From positions 5,193-29,600 of the forward strand of contig DJPQ01000059.1 in assembly GCA_002439805.1 (NCBI GenBank): 24,408 nt of DNA. Reading direction: 5' to 3'. Below the pieces are notes generated by a model, which worked only from the letters and a program-made list of their open reading frames with translations, searched no databases and had not been told where the DNA came from. This stretch comes from Bacteroidales bacterium UBA6408 (GTDB taxonomy: Bacteria; Bacteroidota; Bacteroidia; Bacteroidales; UBA932). Of the stretch, positions 16,792-23,651 are shown one piece after another; the stretch's first letter is position 1; each line of letters opens with the position of its first letter. Both the position numbers and the translations under genes were made by a program.

Positions 16792-18420
16792 ATGATTAGA
16801 AAAGCAAAATACATGGCCGCCCTTGCGGCTCTTGCGGGATTTTTCCTTTCGGCCTGCGCGTGCAGCAAGGAGGGGAAGGGGACGGAAATGGTCATTGTCC
16901 CGCAGCATGAACCGATAACCGTCAGCCGCCTTGTGACCTCCGGTGAAAAGACTTATCTTGAGGTCGACGGCAGTCCGTTCGCAATCTATGGTGCGCAGCT
17001 GAGGATTGACGTCTTCAGGAACTGCGACAAGCTCGGCTGGGATGAAATCGAGGCCTACTATGCAAAGGCTGCGGAACTTGGCGTGAACACCGTTCAGCTG
17101 AGCTATCCGTGGAGATTCCTTGAACCGGAAGAGGGACAATACGACTTCTCCTCAATTGACGCGATGCTGTCGCTGGCGAACAAATATGACCTGAAGGTCG
17201 AACTCCTGTGGTTCAGCACGAACATGATAGGCGATTCGTTCACATATCTCGTTCCACGATATATCCTCAGCGTTCCGGAGAAAAAGATGAAGTGTAACTA
17301 CAACGCGACGTTCCGCGGACTCTACGGATATGTCTATGGACTCTATCTCAACGACCCGTGGATTCTCGAAAGGGAGACTAAGGCCGTGAGGATTCTGTTC
17401 GACCACATCCGCGACTGGGACATCAGGAACGGGGAGAAGCATCCGGTCATTACCTGCCAGGTTCATAACGAACCGGACGGAATGGCGCGCTGGAGGATTG
17501 CCGAACAGGAGTACAAGCATGCCGATGGCACTGCCGTCACGCAGGAAGAACTCTGGAAGATGACTCTCGAGGCGCTCGACGCGGTCGGAAAGGCCGTGAA
17601 GGAGGCTTCATACAAGGTGGCGACGAGGACAAATCTGATTAAGGGCGATGGGGTGAACCCGTTCCCGGAGGCACCGAACGCGTCGCCCGGGGATGTCTTT
17701 GCCCTTGAGGGGATAGATTTCGTGAGTTTCGACCCGTATAGGGACAAGGTCAATGAGGTGGCTGCTGAGACGGCGGCATACGCTTCGATGGCGGGAAATT
17801 ATCCGCTTGTCGCCGAAAACAGGGGCGCGTATCCGAACACTCCGAGCCTCATGTTGGCAGCGTCTGCTCTTGGAGGAGGATATGACATATATGACCTTGC
17901 CACAAGCAAGTTCATCGCCGCGGCAGGTGATCCGCCGTTTGATTCGGAAGGGGTATATACTCAGGATTTGACGGACAAGGTTCATACGGAGAGCGTGCGC
18001 ATGGTTCTCAAGGGGCTGACAGGCGCTTCGGCCGAGATTGCCGCGACTCCTGCGGAAAACTTTGCGGTGTTCAACATCAAGAACGACTCTCCTCAAGAGT
18101 CAGTGTCTCAGAAAATCAGCACTACCGGAGCCGTGATTGACTTCCGGACGTCTTCCTCTGCTATCGGCTTCGCGCTTGACAGGGGAGACCATATCGTTGC
18201 CTTCGCGACCGCCGACTCGGAACTGACCGTTTCCGGAGGCACCGTAGGGACGGTTGAGACCGGCAGTTTCGGCGCCGACGGCAGTTTTGTTCCGGATGGC
18301 GAGGCCGTCTGTGACGGAAGCCTTCAAATGAGTGCCGGAGTCATCTACAACATCGGCTTCAGCAGTGACGGAAAGCATGATTCGGACGCAAGGACATTCA
18401 TAGGAACATTGTATGAGTAG
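16792..18420 (+). CDS. Clan GH-A-like glycoside hydrolase lipoprotein (GH42/GH35-like, DUF4978 type)
   Basis: The product has 542 residues with a lipoprotein signal (FFLSAC, Cys22). A TIM-barrel of the GH42/GH35/clan A kind begins with FAIYGAQLRIDVFR, then ELGVNTVQLSYPWRFLEPEEG and YDLKVELLWFS. The predicted acid/base is Glu227 in VHNEPDG and the nucleophile Glu342 in LVAENRG, both in the clan-A arrangement of a retaining enzyme. The C-terminal part from about 430 is beta-rich and resembles the DUF4978-type tail. The specificity cannot be read: beta-galactosidase-like or another beta-glycosidase activity is possible. It overlaps the GH20 gene by 8 nt (ATGAGTAG), so the two are translationally linked and may act on the same glycan. 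Confidence 0.8.
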   Translation: MIRKAKYMAALAALAGFFLSACACSKEGKGTEMVIVPQHEPITVSRLVTSGEKTYLEVDGSPFAIYGAQLRIDVFRNCDKLGWDEIEAYYAKAAELGVNTVQLSYPWRFLEPEEGQYDFSSIDAMLSLANKYDLKVELLWFSTNMIGDSFTYLVPRYILSVPEKKMKCNYNATFRGLYGYVYGLYLNDPWILERETKAVRILFDHIRDWDIRNGEKHPVITCQVHNEPDGMARWRIAEQEYKHADGTAVTQEELWKMTLEALDAVGKAVKEASYKVATRTNLIKGDGVNPFPEAPNASPGDVFALEGIDFVSFDPYRDKVNEVAAETAAYASMAGNYPLVAENRGAYPNTPSLMLAASALGGGYDIYDLATSKFIAAAGDPPFDSEGVYTQDLTDKVHTESVRMVLKGLTGASAEIAATPAENFAVFNIKNDSPQESVSQKISTTGAVIDFRTSSSAIGFALDRGDHIVAFATADSELTVSGGTVGTVETGSFGADGSFVPDGEAVCDGSLQMSAGVIYNIGFSSDGKHDSDARTFIGTLYE

Positions 18421-20905
18421 TCTGTCCATGATGTTGAGAAGGGCCGTGACTGTCGCGGCCTTTCTTTTGTCCGCGATTTCGCTTGCTGTTGGGAGAACTC
18501 CGATTGACGTGACATGGAGAGCGGAGTCCTGCCCTGAAGGCGGATACTATTCGGTTTTTGAATTTACCAACAACGGGGATTCCGAAATAGGCTCGGAGTG
18601 GTCTTTCAGGTTCAATGTCATGTGGACGCGCTTCACTGCGGATTCGGGCAGCGGATTCACTGCATCCCCTGTTCTTGAGGGTGACCTCAAGTATTGGGAA
18701 CTGCGCCCGGAAAGCGGCCGAGGTATGCTGTCTCCCGGAGAGTCATGCAGGGTCAGGCTGCATTCGGATGAGACCTTTGCCCAGACTCTCTACAACAGCC
18801 CTTCCGGCGGGCACTTCCTAATGACTCCAGGCGGCGAGTCTCTTCCGGTCGCCATTTCGCTGCTTCCCCCGTCCGGACTGCTTCCCGGAATCGCGTCACG
18901 CCGTGACTATGCCGACGGAACATTCCTTTATAGTCGCAACGAGGCATTTGCATCCGCGAATCCGACTCACTGCTATGACATGATTCCATCCCTGAAGTCA
19001 GTCGTGGCAAGACGCGGCTCGGCTATGATTCCTGCGGAAGTGTCTCTGAAATTTTCTCCGGACGCGGCCAAGGCTGCCGCCTACATGAAGATGAAGCTTC
19101 CGGAGGCTGGAATGACCTGCTCTCAGAAAGCCGGTTTCACGATAAGCCTGTCCGTGGAGCCGGCCACAAACGACAATTACGAGTATTATCGGCTAAGTGT
19201 CCGCAGGTCGGGCGTAGAGATTGTCGGTCAGTCTGAGACTGGCGCGATGAACGGGGCAAAGACGCTCGTCTCGATTCTGAAGCGCGAACTCCCTTCGTGG
19301 CATGGCCTTCCCGTCTTTCTTCCGTGCACCGACATTGAGGACTGGCCGGAGCTGCATCACCGCGGCTTCATGCTTGACATCGCCAGAAACTATATCCCTC
19401 ACGAAAAGGTGCTGAAACTGATAGACATACTTGCGGAATATAAGATAAATGTCCTCCAGTATCACTTCAATGACGACGAGGCCTGGCGGCTTGAGATTCC
19501 GGGACTTCCGGAACTGACGGAGATGGCCTCCCGCAGAGGCTGCACGGACAATGAACTGGAGTCCGGTTTCCTGGTGCAGTCCTACACCGGCACCGGCAGC
19601 CCTGACGACTTTACGACATCGGCCAACGGTCACCTGACGAGGGAACAGTTCGTGTCCATGCTTGAGTATGCCGACGCGAGGGGTGTCAGTGTCGTTCCCG
19701 AGCTTGAGATGCCGGGGCATTCCCGCGCTGCCATTATGGCAATGAAATACCGTGCATCGCGCAGCCATTCCGATAGCTTTGAATACAGACTTTGGGACGA
19801 CTCCGGGCAGCCTTCCGGCAGCGTTTCCGTACAGGGCTGGGGCGACAATGCCGTATGTGTCGCCGAGGAAGGTGTCTATAGGTTCTGGGACAAGGTCATC
19901 GGGGAAATACAGAAGATGTATGACGATGCCGGAGTGCCGCTGCGGACTGTCCACATAGGAGGCGACGAGGTCTCCCACGGGGTGTGGATGGCTTCTCCGA
20001 AAATTCGGCGTCTGATGGAGAAAGAGGGGCTTTCGAATGGTCACGAGATTCATGCATGGTTTGTCAGAAGGATGGCCGGCATTCTTGCCGGACATGGGCT
20101 GAAGATTGCCGGATGGCAGGAAGTTGCCCTCGGAAGAAGCGAGGAATATGACAGGGAGGTCTCTCCGCGGGTCGCATACATAAATACTTGGGACACCTTG
20201 GGTGACCGTGATTCTCTGGCATACGAATTTGCGAACAGGGGCTATCCCGTAGTGCTCACCAATGTCCGGAATTTCTATCTGGATATGTATTATGCGGCCA
20301 ATGACCGGGAACCGGGTGCTCTGTGGGGAGGAACCGTGGATGAGTTCTCGGGTTTTGCCTGTCAGCCTTTCAATAATTACAGCTCCGCCAGGACAGACCA
20401 GAACGGCCTTTCGAATGACTTCACGAAGGCTGCCGAAGGGAAGCCCGGGCTTGCCGCCCCGGAAAACATAATCGGTGTCGAAGGGGCGCTGTGGGCGGAA
20501 ACCATCAGGAATTCGGGGATGGTGGAGTACTACCTTTTTCCCAAGATTCTCGGCGTTGTGGAGCGCGGATGGAATGCCTGTCCGGAATGGGGCGGCAAGG
20601 AAAACTCTCTGTATGATTCGGCCTGTGCGGATTTCAACCTTAAGATAGGCGTGAAGGAACTTCCTTATCTGACGTCACGCGGCGTAAGTTCAAGAATTGC
20701 GCCTCCCGGAGCCATCGTCAGCGACGGGCTGCTCATGACGAACACTCCATATCCTGGAATGACGGTCCGCTACACTTTGGACGGCACTGAACCGACCATG
20801 CTGTCCCCCGTCTGGACTGAACCGGTGCGGGTCGGTGGAAATGCCCGAGCGCGTGTCAAGGCGTGGTACTGCGGAGGGGAGAGCGTGACTGTAGATGTCA
20901 GGTGA
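18413..20905 (+). CDS. GH20 beta-N-acetylhexosaminidase
   Basis: The product has 830 residues with an N-terminal signal peptide and no lipobox; a second in-frame ATG at 18428 would shorten it slightly. Residues about 28-150 match the CHB_HEX carbohydrate-binding domain, about 190-305 the GH20b domain, and about 312-740 the GH20 barrel, with HRGFMLDIARNYIP, NVLQYHFNDDEAWRLEIP, VPELEMPGHSRAA, the catalytic Asp518-Glu519 in HIGGDEV, and VEGALWAE. The last 55 residues (VRYTLDGTEPT...) are a chitobiase C-terminal-like domain. The family releases terminal GlcNAc or GalNAc by substrate-assisted catalysis. In this locus it implies that the target carries N-acetylhexosamine. It is the last gene of the susC operon. 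Confidence 0.96.
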   Translation: MSSLSMMLRRAVTVAAFLLSAISLAVGRTPIDVTWRAESCPEGGYYSVFEFTNNGDSEIGSEWSFRFNVMWTRFTADSGSGFTASPVLEGDLKYWELRPESGRGMLSPGESCRVRLHSDETFAQTLYNSPSGGHFLMTPGGESLPVAISLLPPSGLLPGIASRRDYADGTFLYSRNEAFASANPTHCYDMIPSLKSVVARRGSAMIPAEVSLKFSPDAAKAAAYMKMKLPEAGMTCSQKAGFTISLSVEPATNDNYEYYRLSVRRSGVEIVGQSETGAMNGAKTLVSILKRELPSWHGLPVFLPCTDIEDWPELHHRGFMLDIARNYIPHEKVLKLIDILAEYKINVLQYHFNDDEAWRLEIPGLPELTEMASRRGCTDNELESGFLVQSYTGTGSPDDFTTSANGHLTREQFVSMLEYADARGVSVVPELEMPGHSRAAIMAMKYRASRSHSDSFEYRLWDDSGQPSGSVSVQGWGDNAVCVAEEGVYRFWDKVIGEIQKMYDDAGVPLRTVHIGGDEVSHGVWMASPKIRRLMEKEGLSNGHEIHAWFVRRMAGILAGHGLKIAGWQEVALGRSEEYDREVSPRVAYINTWDTLGDRDSLAYEFANRGYPVVLTNVRNFYLDMYYAANDREPGALWGGTVDEFSGFACQPFNNYSSARTDQNGLSNDFTKAAEGKPGLAAPENIIGVEGALWAETIRNSGMVEYYLFPKILGVVERGWNACPEWGGKENSLYDSACADFNLKIGVKELPYLTSRGVSSRIAPPGAIVSDGLLMTNTPYPGMTVRYTLDGTEPTMLSPVWTEPVRVGGNARARVKAWYCGGESVTVDVR

Positions 20906-20915
20906 TTTCTCGATG

Positions 20916-20933
20916 TGCACAAGCGCTTGCGCA
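20916..20933. promoter_or_regulatory. Candidate LacI-family-like operator palindrome
   Basis: TGCACAAGCGCTTGCGCA is an 18-bp palindrome with one mismatched pair and a central CG, the shape of LacI/GalR/CcpA-type operators (core AAGCGCTT). It starts 10 nt after the GH20 stop and lies about 40 nt upstream of the -33 element of the nucleoside hydrolase promoter. No LacI-type regulator gene is in the window. It could alternatively be a short transcription-end hairpin, but no T-run follows. Confidence 0.45.
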
Positions 20934-20973
20934 GGGATTTATTGCTGTGTCTGGAATAAAGCCCCACATTGGG

Positions 20974-21004
20974 TTGTAATGAAGATAATTGTGAGGTATA
21001 TTTG
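20974..21004 (+). promoter_or_regulatory. Bacteroidota-type promoter of the nucleoside hydrolase gene
   Basis: TATATTTG (20997-21004) matches the Bacteroides -7 consensus TAnnTTTG fully. TTG at 20974-20976 sits 20 nt upstream in the place of the -33 TTTG box. The start codon is 62 nt downstream, leaving a leader of about 50 nt. This indicates that the nucleoside hydrolase gene is transcribed on its own by the housekeeping sigma factor rather than only as the tail of the susC operon. Confidence 0.65.
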
Positions 21005-21066
21005 CGGAATAGAAATGAAAGGAACTCAAGCCGCCTCAGATAGAATATTGTCTTAAATCAAATTAA

Positions 21067-22065
21067 ATGAAAAAAATGATTGTTATGGCACTTGTCTCCT
21101 TGACGGTGCTTTCCTGCTCTGCCTCTCGGCCACAGGCCGTAATCTTTGACACGGACATGGGAAATGATGTCGACGATGCCCTCGCGCTCGCCATGCTCCA
21201 TCGCTATGCCGACGAGGGACGCGTCAAGCTTCTTGGGGTTATGATTAACAAGAACGAGCCGACTTCCGCCGAGTATATAGACATGGTGGACACTTATTAT
21301 GGGTATGGCGGCGTTCCGATTGCCGTTGCGGAAAGACCGGCGGATTCGAGTGCGGACGGACGCAATGCGGACGGGCAGAACTTCGTTGAGGCAGTGGTGT
21401 CGAGATTTGACTTTCCTCGGAGCGTGGAGGATTATTCGTCTCTCCCGACCGCAGTGAGCCTCTATCGGCAGCTGCTTGCGGGGCAGCCTGACCACTCGGT
21501 TACAATCATTTCTACCGGCTTCTCGACCAACCTCGCGGCTCTTCTTGTTTCTCCTGCGGATGACATTTCTCCGCTGGACGGGCGCGAATTGCTCTCAAAT
21601 AAGGTGAAGCTCATTTCCGTGATGGCGGGCAATTTCCGTGAAGAGGGGCAGGACAAGTTTCCTGAATACAATGTGGTGAGAGACATCCCGTCCGCACGGA
21701 AGTTCTTTGCCGAATGTCCGGTTCCGGTCGCCGTCTCTCCGTTCGAGCTCGGCTGGGAAATTTGCTATCCGGCCTCGTTAATCGAGTCCAATCTCGGCTA
21801 TGACGCTCCGAACCCTGTCGTTGAGGCCTACAAGCTCTATCTCCCGATGCCATACAACCGCCCGACCTGGGATCTCACCTCGGTTCTCTATGCTGTTGAA
21901 GGCTCCAAATATTTCACCGGCCAAGCCACCGGCACCGTCACGATAGATTCCGAAGGCGTCTCGACCTTCACTCCCTCAGCCGACGGCCTCCACACCCTTC
22001 TCTCCGTTGCTCCTGAAGCACGCCAGCCACTCCTCGACCGCCTCGTCGAACTCACAACAAAATGA
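21067..22065 (+). CDS. Nucleoside hydrolase-family lipoprotein
   Basis: The product has 332 residues with a type II signal peptide (TVLSC, Cys17), so it works outside the cytoplasm, unlike the classical enzymes. The calcium- and ribose-binding signature of the inosine-uridine nucleoside hydrolase family is at 28-38 (DTDMGNDVDDA); compared with DTDPGIDDA it has two extra residues, a form seen in divergent members. VTIISTGFSTNLAALL and VKLISVMAGNF are the usual core strands, and RPTWDLTSVLYAV is the C-terminal active-site helix. The family cleaves the N-glycosidic bond of ribonucleosides to give base and ribose. With the ADP-ribosylglycohydrolase homologues and the permease it suggests a ribosyl-containing substrate. 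It has its own promoter and a downstream terminator. Confidence 0.93.
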   Translation: MKKMIVMALVSLTVLSCSASRPQAVIFDTDMGNDVDDALALAMLHRYADEGRVKLLGVMINKNEPTSAEYIDMVDTYYGYGGVPIAVAERPADSSADGRNADGQNFVEAVVSRFDFPRSVEDYSSLPTAVSLYRQLLAGQPDHSVTIISTGFSTNLAALLVSPADDISPLDGRELLSNKVKLISVMAGNFREEGQDKFPEYNVVRDIPSARKFFAECPVPVAVSPFELGWEICYPASLIESNLGYDAPNPVVEAYKLYLPMPYNRPTWDLTSVLYAVEGSKYFTGQATGTVTIDSEGVSTFTPSADGLHTLLSVAPEARQPLLDRLVELTTK

Positions 22066-22091
22066 GCTGACATTCAAGTTGATACTCAGAA

Positions 22092-22114
22092 TGTCGGTCG
22101 GAAACTGCATTTTT
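22092..22114 (+). repeat. Decayed tandem copy of the downstream terminator
   Basis: This 23-nt stretch matches 22125-22147 at 18 of 23 positions, 33 nt apart, sharing TGTCGGT at one end and CATTTTT at the other. The middle has changed so that the hairpin is largely lost. It looks like a duplicated terminator of which one copy has decayed. Confidence 0.4.
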
Positions 22115-22118
22115 CTTC

Positions 22119-22147
22119 AAAAAGTGTCGGTTAGAACCGACATTTTT
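22119..22147. terminator. Bidirectional terminator between the nucleoside hydrolase and Rpn genes
   Basis: TGTCGGT (22125-22131) pairs with ACCGACA (22136-22142) around a TAGA loop, and flanking AAAAA (22119-22123) and TTTTT (22143-22147) extend the stem with one bulged G. T-runs on both strands suit termination of the convergent genes on either side. Confidence 0.85.
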
Positions 22148-22194
22148 GCTAAATACATAAAAGCCAATGGATTATGAACTATCGGTGGCTGAAT

Positions 22195-22290
22195 TTAATG
22201 AGGTGTTTTCTTTAAGCCTGCAAACTGTTCCCTGCTGAAGTTGGCTACCTTGCCCGCTGTGGCCAGCTTCAGCATCAATTGTCCTTCACC
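22195..22290 (-). pseudogene. Remnant of a second Rpn-family nuclease gene
   Basis: On the minus strand this stretch encodes GQLMLKLATAGKVANFSREQ and then stops at 22195-22197. It parallels DKMMLKLFKAAKVANFSREQ of the intact Rpn-like gene next to it. A 28-nt block (22225-22252) is identical to 22523-22550. Homology ends abruptly after NFSREQ. The remnant is in a different frame from the intact gene, whose stop codon lies just upstream, so it is not read. A partial duplication or recombination scar is the simplest reading. Confidence 0.6.
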
Positions 22291-22318
22291 CATTCCGTGA
22301 TCGTGGTGAAGCACAGGT

Positions 22319-23263
22319 TTAGGATTGTAGATTGGCGATGGTTTGGGGACTTAATCCGGTGCAAGATGCTACGATGTCAGCAGAAAGTCCTTGCTTGAGC
22401 ATATTGATGGCTGTCTTTTTAAGGGCAATATTCATTCCCTCATCAACCCCTTCTCTCCTGGCTGCCTTGAGCATCCCCTTGGTTCTGAAATCTTCCATCA
22501 TAATTCTTACATATAATTGTTTCTGTTCCCTGCTGAAGTTGGCTACCTTGGCTGCCTTGAACAGTTTTAACATCATCTTGTCTTTTACCCATCTCGGGAT
22601 TTCTCCCATTTGCCCGATGTTTCTGAACATATAGCACCAGCGGTCAAGGTTGGTCACACATTCTTCCGGTGTCTTGTCAAAATGCGCCAACGCTGCAAAT
22701 ATAATGCAAATTGTCGCCGGTGCAACCTCTTGAGTGTATTTTTCTGTCATTGTGTAAAATGAGTATAGCCTTCGTGCGTATGGGAGCCCGTCTTCGGCTT
22801 TCGGTTCTCCAGAGAGCAGCACGATGACATAGACCGGCTTGAAGTCGCCGCTTTCGCCTCCGCGTCTCATGTTTTCGTAGTAGATTCTGCTCGCATATCC
22901 CATAAACCTTTTGAAAAGGTCATCCTCGCTGCATCTCTGCACCTCCAGGTCGAATGTAATTCCCTTGTCGTCTACGGCGCACAAGTCTACTATTGACTTT
23001 TTCCCTCCAGCGCTTCCTGCCACAAATTCCGTCGGTTTGAGCTTTATGCTCTTAACCGTCCTCTCCCCTTGGAGCATCACGTTGACCAGTTCTACAAGCA
23101 GGCTTTCATTGTCACGGCATGTGAATATTGTCTTGAATCCGGCATCCGAGAGAGGGTCAGCGAATATTGTGCTGCCAATAATCCTTTCTTCAATTTCATC
23201 GAAATTGCTAAGGTCGTCAATCGAGCCGAGCAAGTCGGACTCTGCATGTGCGTTTTCTTCCAT
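22319..23263 (-). CDS. Rpn-family recombination-promoting nuclease / PD-(D/E)XK family putative transposase
   Basis: I start at the ATG at 23263-23261 (MEENAHAESD), giving 314 residues; the longer open frame to 23500 reads through an AT-rich promoter-like region and a strong hairpin and is not protein-like. Hallmarks of the PD-(D/E)XK nuclease fold are FADPLSDAGFKTIF near residue 35, then Asp93 in SIVDLCAV and Glu107-Val-Gln109 in FDLEVQRC, followed by FMGYASRIYYENM. The C-terminus (DEGMNIALKKTAINMLKQGL, then IVASCTGLSPQTIANL) is the variable tail typical of these proteins. The family cuts DNA and is linked with recA-independent recombination; the natural role in Bacteroidota is unclear. The gene looks poorer in GC than its neighbours, which suggests acquisition by transfer. 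Confidence 0.88.
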   Translation of the reverse strand: MEENAHAESDLLGSIDDLSNFDEIEERIIGSTIFADPLSDAGFKTIFTCRDNESLLVELVNVMLQGERTVKSIKLKPTEFVAGSAGGKKSIVDLCAVDDKGITFDLEVQRCSEDDLFKRFMGYASRIYYENMRRGGESGDFKPVYVIVLLSGEPKAEDGLPYARRLYSFYTMTEKYTQEVAPATICIIFAALAHFDKTPEECVTNLDRWCYMFRNIGQMGEIPRWVKDKMMLKLFKAAKVANFSREQKQLYVRIMMEDFRTKGMLKAARREGVDEGMNIALKKTAINMLKQGLSADIVASCTGLSPQTIANLQS

Positions 23264-23337
23264 AAGGGTACATTTAATAAGGCTTTCAACAACCTGAAAA
23301 CCAAGTGCAATGTTCGGAAAAAAATCGGGAGCATTGT

Positions 23338-23345
23338 CAAACCTA
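23338..23345 (-). promoter_or_regulatory. Possible -7 box of the Rpn-like gene
   Basis: On the minus strand TAGGTTTG matches TAnnTTTG, about 75 nt before the Rpn-like start, within an AT-rich stretch. No good TTTG is found 19-21 nt further upstream, so this is weak. Confidence 0.3.
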
Positions 23346-23416
23346 AAAAAAGAAATCCTAAATTTTTCTTTTTCTTTAGATCGTATAGATTTTTTTACAA
23401 ATGTGTGCAACAAAAG

Positions 23417-23457
23417 CGAGGAACCTTTGTGCTCTGATCCGGCACGAAGATTCCTCG
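23417..23457 (-). terminator. 16-bp hairpin downstream of nagB, probable terminator
   Basis: CGAGGAACCTTTGTGC (23417-23432) pairs with GCACGAAGATTCCTCG (23442-23457) at 15 of 16 positions (one of them G-U) around a 9-nt loop. Read on the minus strand the stem is followed by CTTTTGTTG, a weak T-tract, so it may end the nagB transcript before the Rpn-like gene. Its regularity would also suit a dispersed intergenic repeat. Confidence 0.55.
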
Positions 23458-23481
23458 GTTCTTGAAATTTTATCAGTCCGT

Positions 23482-23498
23482 CCAACGCGGCAGACCGC
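23482..23498 (+). repeat. 17-bp direct repeat, copy 1 (copy 2 at 23610-23626)
   Basis: CCAACGCGGCAGACCGC at 23482-23498 recurs as CCAACGCCGCAGACCGC at 23610-23626, one mismatch, 128 nt apart. Copy 2 lies in the right arm of the long palindrome next to nagB, copy 1 just outside its left arm. Confidence 0.6.
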
Positions 23499-23515
23499 AT
23501 TCAAAAGGAATGTCT

Positions 23516-23651
23516 GAGACTTGTGGCGTGTATTTGAGATGGGATGCAAGGCGGGCAGTGAAGATGAAAGCGCAGCAACCTTATGGTTGTGAGCATTTCA
23601 TCAAGCTGCCCAACGCCGCAGACCGCTCAAAGACACGTCACAAGTTGTCTC
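23516..23651. repeat. 136-nt imperfect palindrome overlapping the 3' end of nagB
   Basis: The two arms (23516-23580 and 23585-23651) fold on each other around a TTAT loop. From outside in, the paired blocks are GAGAC/GTCTC, TTGTGGCGTGT/ACACGTCACAA (one G-T), TTTGAG/CTCAAA, GG/CC, TGC/GCA, GGC/GCC, GGGCAG/CTGCCC, GATGAAA/TTTCATC, GC/GC and CAACC/GGTTG, with small bulges between them. Most of each arm is paired. The right arm contains the last five codons or so of nagB and its stop. It may be a MITE-like or REP-like element, or a structured 3' untranslated region; no coding function is seen. The rest of the 23264-23637 gap holds only the hairpin at 23417-23457, the direct repeat and AT-rich sequence. 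Confidence 0.7.

Noticed and set aside
19193..20095. 300-codon open frame antisense to the GH20 gene
   Set aside because: It is within the conserved GH20 barrel coding region and has no protein-like motif.
23264..23500. N-terminal extension of the Rpn-like frame to 23500
   Set aside because: The extra 79 codons run through a 16-bp hairpin and an AT-rich promoter-like stretch, and family members start near MEEN.. at 23263.
23261..23651. CRISPR array or integron-like repeat cluster beside the Rpn-like gene
   Set aside because: The repeats are only two copies or inverted arms, with no regular spacers and no cas or integrase gene.
22195..23651. Insertion sequence spanning the Rpn-like gene
   Set aside because: No matching terminal inverted repeats or target duplication could be found at both ends of the region.
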